Made by a program: the position numbers and the translations under genes. A stretch of DNA of 36,823 bases. It comes from Flavobacterium sp. Its GTDB lineage: Bacteria; Bacteroidota; Bacteroidia; Flavobacteriales; Flavobacteriaceae. A model generated the notes under the pieces. The model was given only the letters and a program-made list of their open reading frames with translations. It made no database searches and had not been told where the DNA came from. The stretch lies in the NCBI RefSeq assembly GCF_024305175.1, contig NZ_JAMWYY010000029.1:1-36823 (forward strand), in the 5' to 3' direction. Numbering within the stretch: position 1 is the first letter of the stretch; each line of letters starts with the position of its first letter. Shown piece after piece: positions 1-8,609 of this stretch.

Positions 1-100
1 AACGCTTTTTATTAGTGATAATTTATGTTTATTTAACTTTATGACAACAACTAAGCCGGCTATTGTTTACTAAACGTTTAATTTAAATCCAATTTTAATT

Positions 101-1117
101 ATGAAAACTAAACTATTACTAAAAGCTGCAATTGCGGCACTGATTTTTACTGCCTGCAGCAGCGAAGACAATTCAAAATCGGGTAATGCCGATAATCTCA
201 AAAACGAGTTTAATGAAGGTAACCTTGCCGAATTAAGGCAAAACAACCGCGACAACCTTAAACAGTATTTTACTATTGAAGCTAATGGCGAACTTGCAAC
301 TGTTGCTTCTGAAAAAGGAGTAAAAATTAATGTGGATACCCGCACACTAACAGCTAATGGCAGGCCAGTGCAAGGTACCGTGCAAATTGAATTTATCGAA
401 ATTTTCGGGGTTGCGGATATGGTTGCAACCGGTATGCCTACAGTAGGGGTAAAAGAGGGTGAGGCAACGCCGGATTCTGAAGTTAGTCCTTTATTTACAG
501 GAGGTGAGTTCTTTGTAGAAATGACTACAGAGGAAGGCCAGGTTGTTGATGATGGCGCTTCTTATACTTTAGAAGTACCTACAGAGCTTACAGGCGGCGG
601 CGAGGATACCGACACCAATGATATGATTGTGTGGACAGGTGAGGAAGATGAAAACGGCGATGTTGTATGGGAAAAAGACACCGACGAAGACGGCAATACA
701 AGAGACGTTAGGGTTGAAGACGGTAAATACATCATGGAAATGCTTTCTTTCGGCTGGTGCAATATTGATAAGCTGATGGAAGTTGATGGCGAGCGTACTG
801 ATATATGGGTTGATGTTCCGGATGGGTTTAATGATACTAACTCGGCTGTATATCTTTCTTATCAGGGCGGTTCACAAAACATGCTGTTCGATATAAAGAT
901 GTTTAACTATGGCATTGATATGTTTGAGCAGCTTGGTAATTATATACCTATTGGTGCACAGTTTAATGTAATATTTGTTTCCGGTTCGGGCAATAACTGG
1001 CTTATTGCGGTTAAGCAGGTAACCATTGTGGGGAACGATGTAATTGTTATAGACAGTTCTGATATCGCATCGGTTTCAGATCCTGCCCTTATAAGCATGC
1101 TTAATAGTCTTCCTTAA
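101..1117 (+). CDS. Acidic exported lipoprotein, function unknown
   Basis: The N-terminus is a lipoprotein signal peptide with the lipobox FTAC, so Cys19 is the likely lipidated residue. It is followed by SSEDNS, an acidic/polar stretch resembling surface-lipoprotein export signals of Bacteroidota. The 338-residue product is very acidic in the middle (about residues 165-205), with several D-x-D-rich loops such as DENGD and DEDGN that could bind calcium; that is inference. I see no catalytic motif and do not recognise a named family. The ATG at 101 follows an AT-rich leader. No good TAnnTTTG promoter box is visible in the 100 bases before it, so the promoter may be weak, atypical or outside the window. 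A strong terminator follows at 1152. Secretion is well supported; the function is unknown. Confidence 0.75.
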   Translation: MKTKLLLKAAIAALIFTACSSEDNSKSGNADNLKNEFNEGNLAELRQNNRDNLKQYFTIEANGELATVASEKGVKINVDTRTLTANGRPVQGTVQIEFIEIFGVADMVATGMPTVGVKEGEATPDSEVSPLFTGGEFFVEMTTEEGQVVDDGASYTLEVPTELTGGGEDTDTNDMIVWTGEEDENGDVVWEKDTDEDGNTRDVRVEDGKYIMEMLSFGWCNIDKLMEVDGERTDIWVDVPDGFNDTNSAVYLSYQGGSQNMLFDIKMFNYGIDMFEQLGNYIPIGAQFNVIFVSGSGNNWLIAVKQVTIVGNDVIVIDSSDIASVSDPALISMLNSLP

Positions 1118-1151
1118 TACCTTAAGAGGATTTTGTAGTTTTTAGTTAAGC

Positions 1152-1180
1152 AAGGTCCCGCTGTATAGCGGGGCCTTTTA
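1152..1180 (+). terminator. Rho-independent terminator after the lipoprotein gene
   Basis: An 11-bp stem (AAGGTCCCGCT with AGCGGGGCCTT, one G-T pair) closes a 4-base GTAT loop and runs into TTTTA. It lies 35 bases after the lipoprotein stop and just before the convergent gene that ends at 1183. The T-tract favours the plus strand. Confidence 0.85.
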
Positions 1181-1182
1181 TA

Positions 1183-2766
1183 TTAACCTGCAACCTTTTG
1201 TACTACTTTGGGCAATATGGTTTGCTTTAAACCCTGCTGCACAAAGCGCCATAAAAAGTTGAAAACTGATTTTGTTTTGTCCCTTTCGGCAGTTATATCA
1301 TCAACTTCTTTAAGCCCGGACTCATTGCCCTTGTTTCCGCTTTTGTTTTTAACAACAAGGTTGCCCAGAAATGATAATAACCCCCTTCTTCCTTTTCCGT
1401 CCTTCTCCAGTACCTTTAGCTTAAGGTCTGTGTAGGCAATGGCAAAACTACCGTGTGCATTATTCCTGTTGCCATGAAATGTAAACTTCACATCTTTAAT
1501 ATTTCCTGTTGTGTGTACATTCATTAAAGCTCCGGATACCGTATTGATTTGTGAGGCATCTATATCCTGAAGGTGGCCGTTTATGGTAAAGGCATCAGTT
1601 TTATCAGTAATATTAAAATGCCAGTTTACTTTAAGGGGGGCAGTACCCATAAATTTACACTGCACATCTATATTTGTTTCGGGGAATTTTTCTTTGCGGA
1701 TGGGGCTGTATACATTGTATACACTTGCATAAAAATTGGTGAAAGAAACTATGCCGGGTTTCCTGTCATAAGCCTGTTGCTCTTCATATACAATCTTACT
1801 TTTTTTAAGCATCAGCTTGTCAACCTTAAGGTCAAAAGTAAGTTCCCTCAGCATTTGGCTGTACAGCTTCTTAACGCTTTGGTCGTCTTTAACCATTTTG
1901 CCACGGTAAATATTGGCATTCACATTATCCAGTATCACTTCGGGTGCATGAAAATAAAGGGTATCATTTATAAAGCCCCAATTTGTAGAAGGTATGGCTA
2001 TGCGTTGTGCCGATATAGTAAACTGGTCGCGCTCAACAGGTATCATACGGTTAAATTGTAAACGCTTTTGTAAAGGTATGAGCTTAAAATTTTCTGCGGT
2101 AAAACTGGTGTCAGATGTGTTTATGCTCTTTGCTGTTATATTATAAAATTCGTTAACGCGGTAATAAATACTGTCGCAGCTAAACGTATAATCGCGGTAG
2201 CGAAGGGGTATGTTCTTTTCTATTGTGTTGCTGTCTATGCTAATATTGTTAATTTCAAAGTTGATATTGTCTGCCTTTGCAATAAATTCGTGAAGGGTAT
2301 CCAGCATCCTGAAACGGCCATTTTTAACAATAACACTCTCCGTTTTAATAGTCTGCTTAAATGGTTCTACAAGGTCATCATTTGCATTATATTTTTTCTC
2401 GCGCGGGTACAGTATAATTTCGGGTGTGTCTATTATAACATTCTTAACTTCTATCCGGTCTTCAAACAATATGCCCCACAGGTTAAAATGATTAGCTTCG
2501 ATGGATTTTATTTTGCCATAGGCGCCCTTGTTCATTTTAGCAGATGCGGTATCCTTGGGTGCAACATAGGCTTCGGTAATAATAATACTGCCGCTCAGCA
2601 ACTGTACATCGGCATCCTTATAATTAATGTTGTAAGGAAAATCTTTCTCCGCCTGTAACACTTCGGGGAGCTTTTTCTCTATATACCATGCCGCGCCATA
2701 GTTTACGGCAATAAGCAGTAGTAATAAAACTACTATTATAATGCCGAGCCTCTTCACAAATTTCAT
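1183..2766 (-). CDS. DUF748/AsmA-like membrane-anchored envelope protein
   Basis: This 527-residue protein starts with a single hydrophobic helix (residues 7-27, IIIVVLLLLLIAVNYGAAW) and continues as a long beta-rich periplasmic part. Phrases such as YKDADVQLLSGSIIITEAY near residues 49-67 and repeated IDTPEIILY / LDNVNANIY-type strands are typical of the DUF748 and AsmA group. That group is related to proteins thought to bridge the envelope and move or organise lipids. The helix without a cleavage site suggests an inner-membrane anchor. The gene is transcribed away from the FadL-type gene, with about 290 bases between the two starts. It stands alone, and the family match is from pattern recognition, so the biochemical role is open. 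Confidence 0.7.
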   Translation of the reverse strand: MKFVKRLGIIIVVLLLLLIAVNYGAAWYIEKKLPEVLQAEKDFPYNINYKDADVQLLSGSIIITEAYVAPKDTASAKMNKGAYGKIKSIEANHFNLWGILFEDRIEVKNVIIDTPEIILYPREKKYNANDDLVEPFKQTIKTESVIVKNGRFRMLDTLHEFIAKADNINFEINNISIDSNTIEKNIPLRYRDYTFSCDSIYYRVNEFYNITAKSINTSDTSFTAENFKLIPLQKRLQFNRMIPVERDQFTISAQRIAIPSTNWGFINDTLYFHAPEVILDNVNANIYRGKMVKDDQSVKKLYSQMLRELTFDLKVDKLMLKKSKIVYEEQQAYDRKPGIVSFTNFYASVYNVYSPIRKEKFPETNIDVQCKFMGTAPLKVNWHFNITDKTDAFTINGHLQDIDASQINTVSGALMNVHTTGNIKDVKFTFHGNRNNAHGSFAIAYTDLKLKVLEKDGKGRRGLLSFLGNLVVKNKSGNKGNESGLKEVDDITAERDKTKSVFNFLWRFVQQGLKQTILPKVVQKVAG

Positions 2767-2982
2767 AAATCAGATTTAGTACAGGAAAGATAAGCATTAA
2801 ACGCCTAACGCATTAAGGTTTAAGTTTTTATTAGGAGTTAGGTGTGTGGCTGCTTATGCAAAACAGGTAATTGTTAAAAGATATTGTTGTGTTTTAACAG
2901 TTTTACCTAACTAAAAATCAATTAAAGGTTTTTAATAGTATGAAATATATATTATGCATTCATAATATTTTAAGCTCAAATG

Positions 2983-3012
2983 TTGTGTAATTCATATTTT
3001 ATAGTAATTTTG
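2983..3012 (+). promoter_or_regulatory. Bacteroidota-type promoter of the FadL-family gene
   Basis: TTG at 2983-2985, a 19-base spacer and TAATTTTG at 3005-3012 match the Bacteroidota -33/-7 consensus TTG-N19-TAnnTTTG exactly. The predicted start of transcription, near 3019, gives a leader of about 40 bases before the ATG at 3058. The rest of the 2767-3057 gap is AT-rich and shows no gene. Confidence 0.7.
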
Positions 3013-3057
3013 AATAAGAGATTAATAAAAATCAAAAACTAACACTAATTTATAGCA

Positions 3058-4308
3058 ATGAGAAAAATTTTATCCTTAACAATTGCGGCTTTAGCAGCGT
3101 CTTCTGCCTTTGCGGGAGGATACCGTGTTTCCCTTCAGGGGCAAAAGCAGCTTGCTATGGGCCATACTGGCGTAGCGGTGGTAAACAGTGCCGAAGTGCT
3201 GTTTTTTAACCCGGCGGGTATGGCGTTTTTAGAAGACCGCTTTAATGTATCTGTAGGCGGTAACGCCCTTTTTGCCCGTACCAAATTCCAGAACGAAACG
3301 TATAACTGGAAGGCCTCTACAGAAAATGTGGGTACCCCGTTTAATGCTTATGTATCGTATAAAGTAAACGAATGGTTTTCGGCCGGCCTTGCGGTTTATA
3401 CGCCATACGGCAGTGCCGTGGAGTGGGACCAGGACTGGCAGGGTTCTCACCTTGTAAACAATATCGACCTTCAGGCTATTTACATACAGCCTACCGTATC
3501 ATTCAAAATCAGCGACAGGCTTAGCTTTGGCGGTGGCCCAATATATGTTACGGGTAGTGTAGAGTTTAACAGGAACCTTACTAGGAGCCTTACGAACGAG
3601 CAGGGAGAACGCTCTGACGTTACTATTGATGCCACCGGCGTAAATGCATGGGGTTATACCGCAGGCTTTATGTTTAACCCTATAGACCCTTTAATGATAG
3701 GTTTTAACTACCGCTCTGAAATTACTATGGAAGCCCGTGATGGCGATGCTACCTTTAACGACCTGCCTGCATTTGCACAGGGCGCTTACCCTAATACAAC
3801 TTTTAGCGCCGACCTGCCATTGCCTGCAGAACTTACCGTTGGTCTATCATATAAATTCAGTGATAAATGGCTTGTGGCATTCGACTATAACCGTGCTTAC
3901 TGGAATGTATATGATGCGCTTGTTGTAGATTTTGGTGCCGATGGTATACCAACATCTGTTAACCCGCGTAACTATAAAGATGCCAGTACTTACCGTTTGG
4001 GTACACAGTTTAAGCCTAATGAGAAATTTGCTTTCCGTGCCGGTTGGTACTTTGATGAAAGCCCCGTGCAGGATGGCTATTTTGCCCCGGAAACCCCACG
4101 TAACGACTCTATGGGCTTTACTGGGGGTTTAACCTATCAGGTAACAAACAAACTGGGTGTGGATGTATCTTTCCTTTACCTGCACTTTGATGAAACCGAT
4201 AATTCTTACGACCATTATACCGAAGGTACACAGGATGATGTAACATTTGGCGGAACCTATAAAAACGTTGTGTTTTCTCCCGGTATTGGCTTAACCTACA
4301 GCTTCTAA
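3058..4308 (+). CDS. FadL/OmpP1/TodX-family outer-membrane transport protein
   Basis: This is a 416-residue beta-barrel protein of the family that passes hydrophobic molecules such as long-chain fatty acids across the outer membrane. The signal peptide ends near ...SSAFAG. Mature residues carry the family signature GHTGVAVVNSAEVLFFNPAGMAFL in two parts: the GHTG block and the NPAGMA block near residues 52-57. The remainder alternates polar and aromatic strands and ends in a C-terminal Phe (LTYSF), as expected for barrel insertion. The length is normal for the family. Only five bases separate it from the SGNH lipoprotein downstream, so the two are almost certainly co-transcribed; a plausible joint role is release of acyl chains outside and their uptake. 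The substrate is not shown by the sequence. Confidence 0.88.
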   Translation: MRKILSLTIAALAASSAFAGGYRVSLQGQKQLAMGHTGVAVVNSAEVLFFNPAGMAFLEDRFNVSVGGNALFARTKFQNETYNWKASTENVGTPFNAYVSYKVNEWFSAGLAVYTPYGSAVEWDQDWQGSHLVNNIDLQAIYIQPTVSFKISDRLSFGGGPIYVTGSVEFNRNLTRSLTNEQGERSDVTIDATGVNAWGYTAGFMFNPIDPLMIGFNYRSEITMEARDGDATFNDLPAFAQGAYPNTTFSADLPLPAELTVGLSYKFSDKWLVAFDYNRAYWNVYDALVVDFGADGIPTSVNPRNYKDASTYRLGTQFKPNEKFAFRAGWYFDESPVQDGYFAPETPRNDSMGFTGGLTYQVTNKLGVDVSFLYLHFDETDNSYDHYTEGTQDDVTFGGTYKNVVFSPGIGLTYSF

Positions 4309-4313
4309 AAAAA

Positions 4314-5897
4314 ATGATGATGAAAAATAAATTTATATACCTGTCAGTGCTGGCATTTGTGTTTGCCGGCTGCGAACCGGAATTTGAAAACGAACTTAGC
4401 GACAGTAATTACAGTGCCGGCGATGCCGATTTTAGTTCTTATGTGGCTATAGGCAACTCGCTTACCGCGGGAGTTATGGACGGAACCATGTCGCGCGTGG
4501 GGCAGCAGTACTCATTCCCTAACCTGTTGGCACAGCAGTTTGCCGTAGTGGGTGGCGGAGAGTTTACACAGCCTCCTTTTGATGCCGATACCGATAACCT
4601 TGGCGGGCTTTTGTTTAACGGGAATGTTATACAGCCAACAAGGCTTATTATAGATGCCAGTGCCGGCGGCCCTGAAAATATTGCCGGTACACCAACGGTA
4701 GATATAACCAACCAGTTTGCAATGGCATATAACAATATGGGTGTGCCGGGAGCAAAATCGTTCCACCTGCTGGCAGAAGGCTATGGTAACATAGCAGGTG
4801 TGCCACTGGGGCAGGCTAACCCTTATTTTGCACGTACGGCAACATCGCCTACCGCTACTGTTTTAGGTGACGCGATGTCTAAAAACCCAACTTTCTTTAC
4901 CAACTGGATTGGTAATAACGATGTGCTTGCATTTGCAACCTCTGGCGGTACAGGCGTTAACCAGGAGGGTAACATGAACCCTGCTACTTACGGTTCTAAT
5001 GATATTACCGACCCAACTGTTTTTGCAGGAGTATATTCTCAGATAGTAAATACCCTTACATCAAACGGTGCTAAAGGTGTTGTGGCTACAATACCGGATG
5101 TTACTTCTATACCGTTCTTTACAACGGTACCATACAATCCGCTTTCTGCCTCTGTTATCGGCGATGGCGATGCGGCAGTGGGCCAGGCTACCATACAGCA
5201 GCTAAACCAGCAGCTATATGGGCCACTAAAGCAGATACTTACAGCTTTAGGGCAGGGTAACAGGATAAACCTGCTAAACCCTAATGGCAATAACCCGCTG
5301 TTAATTACCGATGAAACGCTTACTAACTTTGGCCCTCAGATAACGGGAGCACTTACACTTGCAGGTTTCGATCCGCAGCTTGCGGCATTTTTAGGTAATG
5401 CATACGGGCGTGCACGCCAGGCCACCGCTTCAGATCTAGTACTGTTATCTACAAGTTCAGCTATCGGTTCGGCTCCTCAGGGGGCACCTGAGCCGTTTAA
5501 CCTGTTTGGTATAACCTATCCGCTTCAGGATCAGCACATACTTATCCCTTCAGAAACTTCGGTTGTGGCAACTGCTACCGCCAGCTTTAACCAGTCGATA
5601 AGGCAGATTGCTGCGTCTAAAAACCTTGCTGTTGCCGATATGAACCAGATACTTAACCAGTTGGTTTCAGGCTTAAGGACAGAAGACGGACAGATTTATA
5701 CTGCTGATTATTTCAGTACTGCTACAATCAGCACAGTGCTGTTCTCGCTTGACGGTATCCACCCTAACGCAAGGGGCTATGCTGTTATAGCTAATGAAGT
5801 GCTTAAAGTAATTAACAACCATTATAATGCAAAACTGCCGCTTGTAAGTGCCGGTAACTACCCGGGCGCAACGGTGTTGCCAAGTAATGGAGATTAA
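4314..5897 (+). CDS. SGNH/GDSL-family hydrolase lipoprotein
   Basis: A lipoprotein signal with lipobox VFAGC (Cys20) is followed by an SGNH hydrolase fold, a family of esterases and lipases. Block I appears as AIGNSLTAG with nucleophile Ser49 (GNSL replaces GDSL). A block III-like GNND lies near residues 201-204. Block V is DGIHPNARGYA with Asp480 and His483 as the remaining catalytic pair. At 527 residues it is longer than a minimal SGNH enzyme, owing to Gly/Asn-rich insertions between the blocks. It follows the FadL-type gene after five bases and is closed by a terminator at 5921. Surface or outer-membrane attachment is inferred from the lipobox and the acidic residues after it (EPEFENE). 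An esterase role is likely; the substrate is unknown. Confidence 0.85.
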   Translation: MMMKNKFIYLSVLAFVFAGCEPEFENELSDSNYSAGDADFSSYVAIGNSLTAGVMDGTMSRVGQQYSFPNLLAQQFAVVGGGEFTQPPFDADTDNLGGLLFNGNVIQPTRLIIDASAGGPENIAGTPTVDITNQFAMAYNNMGVPGAKSFHLLAEGYGNIAGVPLGQANPYFARTATSPTATVLGDAMSKNPTFFTNWIGNNDVLAFATSGGTGVNQEGNMNPATYGSNDITDPTVFAGVYSQIVNTLTSNGAKGVVATIPDVTSIPFFTTVPYNPLSASVIGDGDAAVGQATIQQLNQQLYGPLKQILTALGQGNRINLLNPNGNNPLLITDETLTNFGPQITGALTLAGFDPQLAAFLGNAYGRARQATASDLVLLSTSSAIGSAPQGAPEPFNLFGITYPLQDQHILIPSETSVVATATASFNQSIRQIAASKNLAVADMNQILNQLVSGLRTEDGQIYTADYFSTATISTVLFSLDGIHPNARGYAVIANEVLKVINNHYNAKLPLVSAGNYPGATVLPSNGD

Positions 5898-5920
5898 TGC
5901 CTGTAAATAAATTTTTCTTA

Positions 5921-5951
5921 AAAGCACCCTGTAAAAAGGGTGCTTTTTTTA
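5921..5951 (+). terminator. Rho-independent terminator after the SGNH lipoprotein gene
   Basis: AAAGCACCCT pairs perfectly with AGGGTGCTTT across a 6-base loop and is followed by a run of T to 5950. It ends the FadL/SGNH transcription unit. Confidence 0.88.
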
Positions 5952-5973
5952 ATTTTACCATAAATTAAATGGC

Positions 5974-6321
5974 ATGAAAACGCTTATAAAAATTTTCTTT
6001 ACTACCATATTTGTACTCATACTTTCGCGCCTCTTGCCGGGTGTAAGGGTAACAGGCTGGGAGGCTGCCCTTTTGGTGGCGCTGGTACTGGGCCTGCTTA
6101 ATATTTTTGTTAAACCGGTGCTGGTTATACTTACCCTGCCCGCTACCATATTTACGCTGGGTTTGTTCCTGTTGGTAATAAATGCCATAATTATTGTATT
6201 GTGCGATGCACTGGTGCCGGGCTTTGATGTTCGCAACTTTTGGAGCGCATTGCTGTTTAGCATCGTGCTTTCAATTTGCCAGTCGCTGGTTTCGGGAATT
6301 TCTGAACGCGATAACAAATAG
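5974..6321 (+). CDS. Phage-holin-family (YvlD-like, DUF360) small membrane protein
   Basis: The 115-residue product is almost entirely hydrophobic and forms about four transmembrane helices (roughly residues 3-20, 29-47, 52-75 and 86-107). The layout LLPGV..., LVLGLLNIFVKPVL..., LTLPATIFTLGLF and LVINAIII is characteristic of the Phage_holin_4_2 / YvlD family, found widely in bacterial chromosomes as a membrane protein of unknown role. The name does not imply a phage: no phage genes are nearby. It starts 22 bases after the preceding T-tract, so it needs its own promoter or read-through. Confidence 0.85.
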   Translation: MKTLIKIFFTTIFVLILSRLLPGVRVTGWEAALLVALVLGLLNIFVKPVLVILTLPATIFTLGLFLLVINAIIIVLCDALVPGFDVRNFWSALLFSIVLSICQSLVSGISERDNK

Positions 6322-6368
6322 CTGTCTTTTTTACAGCTTCAGTACTTGCAACACAATACATTAAAAAC

Positions 6369-6399
6369 TTGTGCAGGTTGTAAAAAAACAATAATTTTG
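6369..6399 (+). promoter_or_regulatory. Promoter of the trigger factor gene
   Basis: TTG at 6369-6371, a 20-base spacer and TAATTTTG at 6392-6399 fit the Bacteroidota -33/-7 pattern. Transcription would start near 6406, giving a leader of about 26 bases to the ATG at 6432. Confidence 0.62.
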
Positions 6400-6431
6400 C
6401 AGCCAATTTTCTTATTTAAACAATCAAATAG

Positions 6432-7757
6432 ATGAATATTACCAGAGAGCAGGTTGATGCACTTAATGCTGTTGTAACAGTAGCTATCACAAAAGAAGAT
6501 TATAAGCCGAAGGTTGAACAGGTATTAAAAGACTACAGGAAAAACGCTAACATACCGGGTTTCAGGAAAGGCGCAGTGCCAATGAGCCTTATAGAAAAGC
6601 AGTATGGCAAAGCTATACTTCTTGATGAGGTTAACAAGTTGCTGCAATCTTCATTAAACGATTACCTTGTAGAAGAAAAACTGGATATACTGGGTAACCC
6701 GCTTCCTAAAGTTACAGAAGATTTCAACTGGGATGCTGATGATTATTCTTTTGAATTTGAACTTGGCCTTGCTCCTGAATTTACTGTTGATCTTGCCGGT
6801 AAAAACAAAGTAACCAAATATAACATTGTTGCCGATGATAAAATGCTTGATGAGCAGGTAGAGCGCATACAAAAGCAGTATGGCAAAATGATTTCTAAAG
6901 ATAAGGTAGAGGAAGGTGACGATATGCGCGGTATATTCTCTAACGAGGAAAAAGGCATAAACAATGAAGTTACCCTTAATACTGCCGACTTTAAAACCAA
7001 AACCGTAGCTAAGAAGTTTATCGGTAAAAAGGTAGGCGATGTAGTTACTGTTTCTACAAAAGGGCTTTTTGATGATGACCATAAGCTTATGGATTACCTT
7101 AAAGTAAGCCATGATGATGTGCACGGCCTTGATATAGAGGTAAACTTTACTATTGAAGAAATAACCACTACAGAAAAAGCAGAGCTTAACCAGGAACTTT
7201 TTGATAAGTTATTTGGCGAAGGTGTGGTAACATCTGTAGAAGAAGTAAAAGAAAAAATTAAGGAAGATGCAGAACGCCAGTTTGCACAGCAGGCCGACCA
7301 GAAATTCCTTAACGATGTAACAGAGTGGCTTGTAGAAAGTACTTCATTTGAGCTTCCGGCTGAATTCCTTAAGAAATGGATACAAACTGTAGGTGAAAGC
7401 CCGCTTACACCTGAGCAGGCTGAAGAGGAGTATGCCAAATCTGAAAAAGGGCTTCGTTACCAGCTTATAGAAGGTAAAATTGTTACAGGCAATAACCTTC
7501 AGGTTAATTTTGAAGACCTTAAAGCTTATACATCTAATCTTATCAAAATGCAGATGGCACAGTTTGGGCAAACAAACCCAAGCGATGCAGATGTAGAAAA
7601 TATTATTGCAAGGGTGCTTTCTAACAAGGATGAAGTGAAGAGGCTTTCTGAGCAGATAATGAGCGAAAAGATGCTTGCCCTGTTCAAGGAAAACGTAAAA
7701 TACAAAACGAAAGAAATTACCTACCAAGACTTTATTAAAGAAATGTACGGTGAATAA
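6432..7757 (+). CDS. tig: Trigger factor, ribosome-associated chaperone
   Basis: This 441-residue protein binds the ribosome near the exit tunnel and shields nascent chains. The N-terminal domain holds the ribosome-binding signature as IPGFRKGAVP (residues 41-50, with GFRK 43-46). The middle section (about 150-245) takes the place of the FKBP-type prolyl isomerase domain but is divergent, so isomerase activity is doubtful. The C-terminal part is the helical substrate-binding domain typical of the family (LIEGKIV..., residues near 340). The next genes are clpP and clpX, the classical tig-clpP-clpX order. A consensus promoter lies upstream and a hairpin terminator downstream at 7785. The length and order of parts match flavobacterial trigger factors as I know them. 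Confidence 0.92.
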   Translation: MNITREQVDALNAVVTVAITKEDYKPKVEQVLKDYRKNANIPGFRKGAVPMSLIEKQYGKAILLDEVNKLLQSSLNDYLVEEKLDILGNPLPKVTEDFNWDADDYSFEFELGLAPEFTVDLAGKNKVTKYNIVADDKMLDEQVERIQKQYGKMISKDKVEEGDDMRGIFSNEEKGINNEVTLNTADFKTKTVAKKFIGKKVGDVVTVSTKGLFDDDHKLMDYLKVSHDDVHGLDIEVNFTIEEITTTEKAELNQELFDKLFGEGVVTSVEEVKEKIKEDAERQFAQQADQKFLNDVTEWLVESTSFELPAEFLKKWIQTVGESPLTPEQAEEEYAKSEKGLRYQLIEGKIVTGNNLQVNFEDLKAYTSNLIKMQMAQFGQTNPSDADVENIIARVLSNKDEVKRLSEQIMSEKMLALFKENVKYKTKEITYQDFIKEMYGE

Positions 7758-7784
7758 TTTCTGATAAAATTTGAGTATCTTTGA

Positions 7785-7811
7785 GCGTCAGCCGTCTGGT
7801 TGGCGCTTTTT
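7785..7811 (+). terminator. Hairpin terminator between tig and clpP
   Basis: GCGTCAGCC (7785-7793) pairs with GGTTGGCGC (7798-7806), with two G-T pairs, around a GTCT loop, then TTTTT. It sits 28 bases after the tig stop and about 45 bases before clpP. It could end tig transcripts fully or partly, adjusting the tig/clpP ratio. Confidence 0.75.
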
Positions 7812-7856
7812 GTTTCCAAAATAGTATAAACAGCTAAAAGAAATTGATTAAAAAAA

Positions 7857-8531
7857 ATGGATTACGGTAAAGAATTCAGGAAATATGCTACTAAGCACCA
7901 TGGCGTAAACAGCTTATATTATGACAAGCTTGTAACACGCGTTACACCAACAAACCTTACACCTAACATTATTGAGGAGCGCCAGATGAACGCCGTTGCA
8001 ATGGACGTTTTTTCGCGCCTTATGATGGACAGGATCATCTTCCTGGGCACAGGTATAGACGACCAGGTGGCAAACATCGTTCAGGCACAGCTATTGTTCC
8101 TGGAAAGTACAGATGCCAGCAAAGACATCCAGATATATATTAACTCTCCCGGCGGAAGCGTATATGCCGGTTTGGGTATGTATGACACAATGCAGTACAT
8201 AAGGCCTGATGTGGCTACAATATGTACCGGTATGGCTGCCAGTATGGGTGCTGTACTGCTTTGTGCAGGTGCAGAAGGCAAGCGTTCGGCGCTGCCGCAT
8301 TCAAGGGTAATGATACACCAGCCATCGGGTGGTGCACAGGGTGTTGCCACCGATATGGAAATTAACCTGCGCGAGATGCTTAAGCTGAAAGAAGAACTTT
8401 ACAGGATCATCTCTAAACATTCTGGGCAAAGCTATGACAGGGTACACAAAGACAGCGAGCGCGATTACTGGATGAAGGCAGAAGAGGCCAAAGAGTATGG
8501 CATGATTGATGAAGTGCTTGTAAGGGAATAA
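7857..8531 (+). CDS. clpP: ATP-dependent Clp protease proteolytic subunit
   Basis: ClpP is a serine peptidase that forms the double-ring chamber fed by ClpX. Catalytic residues are readable: Ser129 in GMAASMG, His154 in VMIHQP and Asp203 in SERDYW. The oligomer-forming core [16 protein letters not shown] (residues 95-110) is intact. The 224-residue length includes an N-terminal extension of about 25 residues compared with the processed E. coli protein, common in Bacteroidota. The ATG at 7857 follows an A-run, with no Shine-Dalgarno site. It lies between tig and clpX. No clean TTG-N19-TAnnTTTG promoter was found in the 99-base gap; TATCTTTG at 7776 lacks a -33 partner and precedes the terminator. 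Confidence 0.95.
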   Translation: MDYGKEFRKYATKHHGVNSLYYDKLVTRVTPTNLTPNIIEERQMNAVAMDVFSRLMMDRIIFLGTGIDDQVANIVQAQLLFLESTDASKDIQIYINSPGGSVYAGLGMYDTMQYIRPDVATICTGMAASMGAVLLCAGAEGKRSALPHSRVMIHQPSGGAQGVATDMEINLREMLKLKEELYRIISKHSGQSYDRVHKDSERDYWMKAEEAKEYGMIDEVLVRE

Positions 8532-8557
8532 TAAGAATAATAAATTATATTTTTTGC

Positions 8558-8606
8558 GTTATCCGTAAGCAGGGTGCTGAATCCCTGTTTATGGATAACC
8601 GTTTTT
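8558..8606 (+). terminator. Long hairpin with T-run just before the clpX start (attenuator or terminator)
   Basis: A 17-bp stem (8558-8574 with 8583-8599, two G-T pairs) closes an 8-base loop and is followed by CGTTTTTAAT. It ends only ten bases before the clpX ATG at 8610 and 27 bases after the clpP stop. The shape is that of a Rho-independent terminator, but its position means the nascent hairpin would also cover the clpX ribosome landing zone. Confidence 0.7.
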
Positions 8607-8609
8607 AAT

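Noticed and set aside
1573..2061. A 162-codon plus-strand frame inside the DUF748-like gene
   Set aside because: It is a shadow of the minus-strand gene, with no signal or family resemblance.
5974..6321. Prophage indication from the holin-like protein
   Set aside because: The family is widespread on bacterial chromosomes and no lysis, capsid or integrase gene is nearby.
7776..7783. TATCTTTG as a clpP promoter
   Set aside because: It lacks a -33 partner and lies directly before a terminator hairpin, which would stop the transcript.
8574..8609. Longer ClpX start at 8574
   Set aside because: The ATG is inside the hairpin stem and adds 12 unconserved residues before the family start [10 protein letters not shown].
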